Positions 4,910-8,825 of a stretch of 8,825 nucleotides of DNA are shown here, one piece after another. Under the pieces are notes generated by a model that was not told the origin of the DNA, made no database searches, and saw nothing but the letters and a program-made list of their open reading frames with translations. Origin of the DNA: an uncultured Phascolarctobacterium sp. GTDB taxonomy: Bacteria; Bacillota; Negativicutes; Acidaminococcales; Acidaminococcaceae. Position 1 is the first letter of the stretch, and each line of letters begins with the position of its first letter. Where the stretch lies: the NCBI GenBank assembly GCA_934234275.1, contig CAKQHU010000048.1, forward strand, positions 1 through 8,825, read 5' to 3'. The position numbers were made by a program, and so were the translations under genes.

Positions 4910-5851
4910 CCTAGTTTGGATTAACTGTGCTGCTATACTCACCGCAATCTCCGCCGGCGTCTCACTTCCTATGTCAATGCCAATAGGCGTGATAACACGC
5001 GCAAGCTGCTGCTCGCTGTAGCCATCCGCCAGCAAAGCTGCTCTGGCCATAGCAGCTTTATTTTTGCTGCCCATAATGCCGATATAACCAACAGGCGTAG
5101 TCAACAGATAGCGCTCCACATTAGCGTCATGCACGTGACCGCGCGTCATTACCACTGTATAATCCTTTGCCGTAAGGCTGCAGACCTCCTGCAGCTTAGT
5201 AAAATCAACCTGCTGCACACGCTCCGCCTGAGGAAAGGCTGCCGCATCCGCAAACTCCGCTCTGTCATCCAACACGATGCATTTAAAACCGAGATGGCAT
5301 AAAAGCGGCACTAGCTCACGCGCAACATGACCGGCGCCGAAAACATAAACCGCACCGTCATAATCATACTGCTCCGCATAATAAGCGCAGCCGTCTATAT
5401 CGACTACACCTCTGCGACCTGCAAGCTGCAGGTCCTTTTTTATTTGCGGCAAAGCGCTGCTTTCACCCAAGGGCAGTAAAAACCACCAGGGAGCACGCTG
5501 CTTCATTGCACTAAGAGCTTCCTCCGCTAAATTCCCTGTTTCTTCCCCCACAGGCAGGTAGCAGAACTGTACCTGGCAGCTACCGCCGCAGGCCATGCCT
5601 GCTGCCAGAGAAAGGTCAAACGTTTTTACAAAGCTACCGCCACCATTCTGCAGACGCTGCTGCGCCAGCTGCTGCGCCGCGTATTCCATACCGCCGCCAC
5701 CGATGGTTCCGTAAAGCAAACCCTTTGCTCCGACCAGCATATAGGCGCCGCTGGTACGCGGGGTAGAGCCTTCACTTTCAATCAATGCAACAAGATAGCA
5801 AGGCTGCGAATCCAAAGCCTGCGCCCGTATTTTTTTCATTAAACCCTTCAT
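4895..5851 (-). CDS. xdhC: XdhC/CoxI-family molybdenum hydroxylase maturation protein
   Basis: XdhC-type proteins bind molybdenum cofactor and help sulfurate it and insert it into xanthine dehydrogenase and related hydroxylases; they are cytoplasmic chaperones, not enzyme subunits. The 318-residue protein has both family domains. The N-terminal XdhC/CoxI domain includes 'ESEGSTPR' at 25-32, a 'GTIGGGGME' stretch at 48-56 and 'GMACGGSCQ' at 85-93. The C-terminal Rossmann domain has 'GAGH' at 172-175, an acidic pair Asp195-Asp196 after the second strand, 'MTRGHVHD' at 235-242, 'GSKNK' at 261-265 and the signature 'PIGIDIGSETPAEIAVSI' at 289-306. AGGAG 8 nt upstream supports Met1 over Met5. The ATG overlaps the yqeB stop as ATGA, indicating translational coupling. 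The last codons (Ala-Glu-Arg-Ile-stop) lie inside a hairpin repeat. Confidence 0.92.
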   Translation of the reverse strand: MKGLMKKIRAQALDSQPCYLVALIESEGSTPRTSGAYMLVGAKGLLYGTIGGGGMEYAAQQLAQQRLQNGGGSFVKTFDLSLAAGMACGGSCQVQFCYLPVGEETGNLAEEALSAMKQRAPWWFLLPLGESSALPQIKKDLQLAGRRGVVDIDGCAYYAEQYDYDGAVYVFGAGHVARELVPLLCHLGFKCIVLDDRAEFADAAAFPQAERVQQVDFTKLQEVCSLTAKDYTVVMTRGHVHDANVERYLLTTPVGYIGIMGSKNKAAMARAALLADGYSEQQLARVITPIGIDIGSETPAEIAVSIAAQLIQTRAERI

Positions 5852-6660
5852 TTTGGTTTCTCCTGTGCATAACGGCAGACTAATTCCAAGACGCTGCCGG
5901 CAATGCAGCGCGCCTTATCCGAAATCGTAAAGCAGTTAGCCAGCTCCTCCTTCCGCGGGTCGATATCGGCAATTTTAAAGCCCTTGGTAACAGCAAAGCC
6001 ATCGCGAATCATGCCGCGAATCAGACCGGACAGTGTTGCCGTTACTGGCACCTGATTAGCGCCATCGGCAATAATTGCAATAGTTTCGCCCTTTTCCACA
6101 ATGCTGCCTATATCACGGACAACGTGCAGAACGCCTGCGCAGGGTGCGTGCAGCACACGCTCCTTGCTATAGCCTGCGATATTACCGGGCACGCCGCTGT
6201 TAGGTGCAGCACTGCCGCTGCGGATAATGCGTCCCAGATTATGACCGCGCTTCGTTTCTACAATCACGTCGGCATCTGTTCCCACGCTGAAGCCGGGGCC
6301 CAAGGCAATAACCAGCTGTGCCATCGTACTGCTTGTACCAAGATTACGCTTAGCGATAATCGCATCAATAACAATATCAGGCGCAAAAGCACGCACACTG
6401 TCCGCTGCTTCGTCAACCAGCACCGGTACTTCATCATGCTCCCAGACAGCATCTGCCTCCGCCAGTGAATTTATCAGACGTGCAGTCAGTCCTTCTACCT
6501 GAGCGTTGCCCTGATACACCGCTTCACACAACGCTACCTGTCGACGAATTGCCGCAGGCTTAGCACATTCCAGCACTAAAACCTTAAAGCCTGCACCCCA
6601 CAAGCGATGGATAACGCCTGTTGCCAGGTCACCGCCACCGCGTACAATAATCTTCAGCAT
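5848..6660 (-). CDS. yqeB: YqeB-family selenium-dependent molybdenum hydroxylase maturation protein
   Basis: A 270-residue protein of the YqeB (EF2563-like) family, whose genes co-occur with selenium-dependent molybdenum hydroxylases. Its biochemical role is not established. The N-terminus is a nucleotide-binding-like strand and loop, 'IIVRGGGDLATGVIHRL' (4-20). The middle has 'VIDAIIAKRNLGTS' (97-110) and 'GPGFSVGTDADVIVETKRGHNLGR' split over 121-144. The C-terminal third (about 168-232) resembles a biotinyl/lipoyl-type beta barrel, with 'APCAGVLHVVRDIGSIVEKG', and ends in 'KIADIDPR'. A strong AGGGGAG lies 8 nt before the ATG. It starts 3 nt after the yqeC stop and overlaps xdhC by 4 bp, so the three are surely one operon. 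Confidence 0.9.
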   Translation of the reverse strand: MLKIIVRGGGDLATGVIHRLWGAGFKVLVLECAKPAAIRRQVALCEAVYQGNAQVEGLTARLINSLAEADAVWEHDEVPVLVDEAADSVRAFAPDIVIDAIIAKRNLGTSSTMAQLVIALGPGFSVGTDADVIVETKRGHNLGRIIRSGSAAPNSGVPGNIAGYSKERVLHAPCAGVLHVVRDIGSIVEKGETIAIIADGANQVPVTATLSGLIRGMIRDGFAVTKGFKIADIDPRKEELANCFTISDKARCIAGSVLELVCRYAQEKPK

Positions 6661-6663
6661 TTG

Positions 6664-7365
6664 TTATTCTCCCCTTTCACGAAGCCATATTCTATGCTCG
6701 TCCATGCCTGCACTCACTAACAGCCGACGTATTTCTTCCTGTTGCGCTGTCGTTATCAGATCACATTTATTCAATACAATATAATAAGCGCGTGCGCCTA
6801 CATTTTTGCGTGCTCCCTGCTCAGACAGCAGCAAAGCAGCCAGCATTTGTTCATCAATAACAGAATCTAAGCTGCAGCCCAAAAGCTCTGCCGCCGGCTG
6901 TGGGCGCTGGCAAGCCTGCGCCAACGAACAGCCTAAAGCATCCATACCCGCAACAGCCAGCACAATATCACTGTCAGGCAAAAGTACAGGCTCATGCGCT
7001 GCCGGTGCCTTGCAAGGCAGATGTCTGGAACCGTCGGCCTCACACAAAATCACGTCAGCCTGCAGCTGCAGCGCTTCATATAAATCTTGCGGCGGTGCCG
7101 TCAGTTTACCTGTAGCAGGCTCCGGCGTACCGATAACGGCATAACGCCCCTGCTGCCACAAATTATGTACTGCTGCTGCGTCCGCAGCAAAACTGCCATC
7201 TGCAGGCTGCAGGATATGCGTACTCGTCAGCACCAGCACCTTGCGCCCACTGGCTGCCCATGCCGCTGCCAGCTCATACATAACCGTCGTTTTACCGCCG
7301 CCGCCGACAAGGCAGATATTATGTTGTTTCCCGTCGGTTACAAAATCAAAGGGACAGTGCGCCAT
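6664..7365 (-). CDS. yqeC: YqeC-family selenium-dependent hydroxylase accessory protein
   Basis: A P-loop protein of the YqeC family, associated with selenium-dependent molybdenum hydroxylases; its exact role is unknown, and NTP binding is expected. Numbering from the ATG at 7365 (233 residues), the Walker A loop VGGGGKTT is at 20-27, 'LTSTH' follows at 46-50, the conserved acidic motif 'CEADGSRHLPCKAP' is at 108-121, and 'NKCD' at 199-202 resembles a G-protein NKxD motif. A GTG at 7374 in the same frame could add three residues, but GAGG at the right distance before the ATG overlaps that GTG, so I prefer the ATG. First gene of yqeC-yqeB-xdhC, with its own promoter just upstream. Confidence 0.9.
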   Translation of the reverse strand: MAHCPFDFVTDGKQHNICLVGGGGKTTVMYELAAAWAASGRKVLVLTSTHILQPADGSFAADAAAVHNLWQQGRYAVIGTPEPATGKLTAPPQDLYEALQLQADVILCEADGSRHLPCKAPAAHEPVLLPDSDIVLAVAGMDALGCSLAQACQRPQPAAELLGCSLDSVIDEQMLAALLLSEQGARKNVGARAYYIVLNKCDLITTAQQEEIRRLLVSAGMDEHRIWLRERGE

Positions 7366-7394
7366 CAGCTTCACCTCGCCTAAAATTTACTTAT

Positions 7395-7400
7395 ATTATA
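7395..7400 (-). promoter_or_regulatory. Extended -10 promoter of yqeC-yqeB-xdhC
   Basis: TATAAT on the minus strand is preceded by TG and one base, giving a full extended -10. At 17-nt spacing the -35 would fall at 7418-7423 (ACAGCC), inside the ompH terminator stem and unlike consensus, so the extended -10 probably carries the activity. Transcription near 7388 would leave a leader of about 22 nt. Confidence 0.65.
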
Positions 7401-7411
7401 ACACACTCATT

Positions 7412-7443
7412 AAAAAAGGCTGTCGCTTGCCTGCGACAGCCTT
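7412..7443 (-). terminator. Rho-independent terminator of ompH
   Basis: The arms 7416-7426 and 7433-7443 pair perfectly over 11 bp (core GGCTGTCGC/GCGACAGCC) around a 6-nt loop. On the minus strand they run into a T-tract at 7412-7417. It lies 15 bp past the ompH stop codon and insulates the yqeC promoter. Confidence 0.93.
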
Positions 7444-7458
7444 CGATAACATTAGCCT

Positions 7459-7878
7459 TTATTTGCCTTGAGCAACAGCAGCGATAACTTCTTCAGTCAG
7501 ATCCTTGCCGCCGAATACAACAGCACTTGCATCAACTACATTAGCAATGCCATGAGCTTTTGCTACCTGCCCGATAGTTTTGCGGATTTTTTCGCGGATA
7601 GGATTCAGCAGGGAAGCTTCCTTCTTATCTACCTGAGCGGATAATTTTTCGCCCAACTCACGTCTGCCCTTGTCATCAAGGTTCGGAGCCTTTTCGTTGA
7701 ATTCATTTTCAGCCTTTTGGCGCTCCAGATTGATAACGCTCATAGTAGTCTGAATATCAGGATAGCTGCGGAAAACGCGCTCAACATTTACATAACCTAA
7801 ATCTTCCGCAAAAGCGCTGGTTGCGCAAGCCAAAGCCATAATCATAGCCATAATCAAAGTCAATAAGCTCTTTTTCAT
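7459..7878 (-). CDS. ompH: OmpH/Skp-family periplasmic protein
   Basis: A 139-residue secreted protein. Residues 1-24 form a classic signal peptide (Lys-Lys, hydrophobic core, AFA before Glu25) for signal peptidase I. Cys18 within it lacks a good lipobox, so a lipoprotein is less likely. The mature part opens with 'LGYVNVERVFRSYP' (27-40), the conserved OmpH start. A charged helical stretch (about 42-108) follows, probably the tentacle-like coiled region, and the end is 'VVDASAVVFGGKDLTEEVI'. Skp-type proteins chaperone outer-membrane proteins in the periplasm, so this supports a diderm cell. It is somewhat shorter than E. coli Skp (about 160 residues with signal). GAGG lies about 12 nt before the ATG. 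It is a single-gene unit with a strong terminator. Confidence 0.88.
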   Translation of the reverse strand: MKKSLLTLIMAMIMALACATSAFAEDLGYVNVERVFRSYPDIQTTMSVINLERQKAENEFNEKAPNLDDKGRRELGEKLSAQVDKKEASLLNPIREKIRKTIGQVAKAHGIANVVDASAVVFGGKDLTEEVIAAVAQGK

Positions 7879-7920
7879 TAAAACAGTAACCTCTCTTCTT
7901 AAGATTTTGATACTAATATT

Positions 7921-7949
7921 ATCTTACACTATTTCCTATAGAAAAGCAA
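7921..7949 (-). promoter_or_regulatory. Candidate ompH promoter
   Basis: On the minus strand, TTGCTT (7944-7949) and TAAGAT (7921-7926) are 17 nt apart. They lie directly after the racemase stop codon, leaving a leader of about 35 nt. No terminator is visible between the racemase and ompH, so some readthrough is likely too. Confidence 0.45.
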
Positions 7950-7954
7950 GCTGT

Positions 7955-8686
7955 TTATAATTGGCCGCCATGCCATGTACGTTTGCGCATAGGCGGTGCG
8001 GGATAAGCCTTACGGCTTGTTTTAAGCCCCTGCCGCACAAGGCATTCTGCCAGCGCCACCGGTGCCACCGCCGGGTCTACCACAGGAACACCCAGACGCT
8101 CACTGAGCGGGTGTGCCAAGCCTAAAAAGGATAAGCAGCCCAAAAGCAGTACCTGCACTCTGCCCGCAGCCAGCAAATTTTTGCCGGCTTCCGTGAGCAG
8201 GTCCAGAACATGCTCACGCTCTGCCCACAAATCGACACCGCGGGCTTCAATGCCGCCGATTGCAGCGATACGCGCAGGATCTACACCGCACTGAGCGACA
8301 AAAAGCTGTTTTTCCGCATAGCGTGTCGTATCTGCCAGCAAAAGTCCGGCCTGCCTGCCTACCAGCGGTGCCAAAAGACAGCTCGCCTGACCGCCGCCCA
8401 CTACAGGTATGCTTACCACCTCACGGCAGGCATCCACCGCGGGGTCACTAAAGCAGTACAGCACTACTGCATCATAGCCTTCGCTTTCCACACGCACGGC
8501 CATTTTGATAATCTCAGGCGCGGCAAGCGCGGCATCAAGAGCAGAATCAATTTCGATATGATTTTCAACAAGGCACTCCATGTGCAGCTCCACATCCGGA
8601 CCTACATGCGCACTGAGCAGATGACAGCGTGCTGCCATCTGCTCAGGAGTAACCCCAAAGTCAGGATTAATTATAAATATTTTCAT
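7955..8686 (-). CDS. Asp/Glu/hydantoin racemase-family protein
   Basis: A 243-residue cytoplasmic protein of the Asp/Glu/hydantoin racemase superfamily, cofactor-independent two-cysteine racemases. The N-terminus MKIFIINPDFG is typical of the hydantoin-racemase branch. The two catalytic-type cysteines are present: Cys78 in 'LYCFSDP' and Cys184 in 'LLLGCLSFLG', the latter where relatives have GCAGM. 'PVVGGGQAS' lies at 94-102. I start at the ATG at 8686. An in-frame extension to 8779 would overlap the upstream ABC ATPase and adds 31 basic residues unlike the family, while AAGGA 8 nt before this ATG fits a ribosome site. The substrate is unknown: hydantoins, aspartate, glutamate or allantoin are possible. 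It follows the ATPase stop by 10 bp, suggesting a transport-plus-racemisation operon. Confidence 0.85.
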   Translation of the reverse strand: MKIFIINPDFGVTPEQMAARCHLLSAHVGPDVELHMECLVENHIEIDSALDAALAAPEIIKMAVRVESEGYDAVVLYCFSDPAVDACREVVSIPVVGGGQASCLLAPLVGRQAGLLLADTTRYAEKQLFVAQCGVDPARIAAIGGIEARGVDLWAEREHVLDLLTEAGKNLLAAGRVQVLLLGCLSFLGLAHPLSERLGVPVVDPAVAPVALAECLVRQGLKTSRKAYPAPPMRKRTWHGGQL

Positions 8687-8696
8687 CTGTATATCC

Positions 8697-8825
8697 TTAT
8701 ACCAAAACAGAAGCAAGGAACTTCTTCGCGCGTTCCGTTTTCGGATGGTTGAATACTTCATCCGGCGTACCGCTTTCAATCAGGTAACCGCCGTCCATGA
8801 AATAAACTGTATCAGATACGTCCTT
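8697..8825 (-). CDS. Polar amino-acid ABC transporter ATPase, C-terminal fragment
   Basis: The last 42 codons plus stop of a gene entering from the right edge. The peptide reads DVSDTVYFMDGGYLIESG, then TPDEVFNHPKTERAKKFLASVLV. This matches the C-terminal region after the switch histidine in GlnQ/HisP-type ATPases ('aDrviFMdxGxivExGtPeevf-xPxxxRtxxFL'). Such proteins power uptake of glutamine, glutamate, histidine or similar amino acids. The Walker motifs are outside the window. The stop codon lies 10 bp before the racemase ATG. Confidence 0.88.
   Translation of the reverse strand, partial: KDVSDTVYFMDGGYLIESGTPDEVFNHPKTERAKKFLASVLV

Noticed and set aside
8687..8779. Upstream extension of the racemase to the ATG at 8779
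   Set aside because: It overlaps the end of the ABC ATPase gene, adds a basic stretch absent from the family, and ignores the well-placed ribosome site before the ATG at 8686.

Overview
The window looks chromosomal and comes from a diderm Firmicute, most likely a Negativicute (an Acidaminococcaceae/Veillonellaceae-like gut anaerobe). The promoters, Shine-Dalgarno sites and tRNA-Arg are Firmicute-like. An OmpH/Skp-type secreted protein points to an outer membrane. The genus is not determined, and no phage, transposase, integrase or CRISPR array is visible.

Layout, left to right. Positions 1-1140 (minus strand) hold the first codons of a probable beta-carbonic anhydrase and, upstream of it, a zinc-dependent medium-chain alcohol dehydrogenase. 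A divergent promoter region (1141-1374) separates these from lgt (prolipoprotein diacylglyceryl transferase, plus strand). Next come a tRNA-Arg(ACG) with its own consensus promoter and terminator, then mocA (molybdenum-cofactor cytidylyltransferase, plus strand). mocA runs convergently into, and overlaps by 35 bp, an NCS2 purine (xanthine-type) permease on the minus strand. The 418-bp gap upstream of the permease holds its probable promoters, a strong bidirectional terminator, and three copies of a roughly 110-bp hairpin repeat. The last copy supplies the final codons and stop codon of xdhC. Behind that lies a tight minus-strand operon, yqeC-yqeB-xdhC, with its own extended -10 promoter. Beyond it are ompH with a strong terminator, an Asp/Glu/hydantoin racemase-family gene, and the C-terminal end of a polar amino-acid ABC transporter ATPase.

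Functional picture. mocA, yqeB, yqeC and xdhC are maturation genes of molybdenum hydroxylases. The YqeB and YqeC families in particular are established markers of the selenium-dependent class. Beside a purine permease they suggest xanthine/purine uptake and oxidation, but the hydroxylase itself and the selenium genes are not in the window. The racemase and ABC ATPase form a second, amino-acid-related unit.

Most unusual signals: the hairpin-repeat array in the xdhC-permease gap and its intrusion into the xdhC 3' end; an A-C mismatch plus a G-U wobble in the acceptor stem of an otherwise well-formed tRNA-Arg; and a Gln at the usual His position of Lgt.
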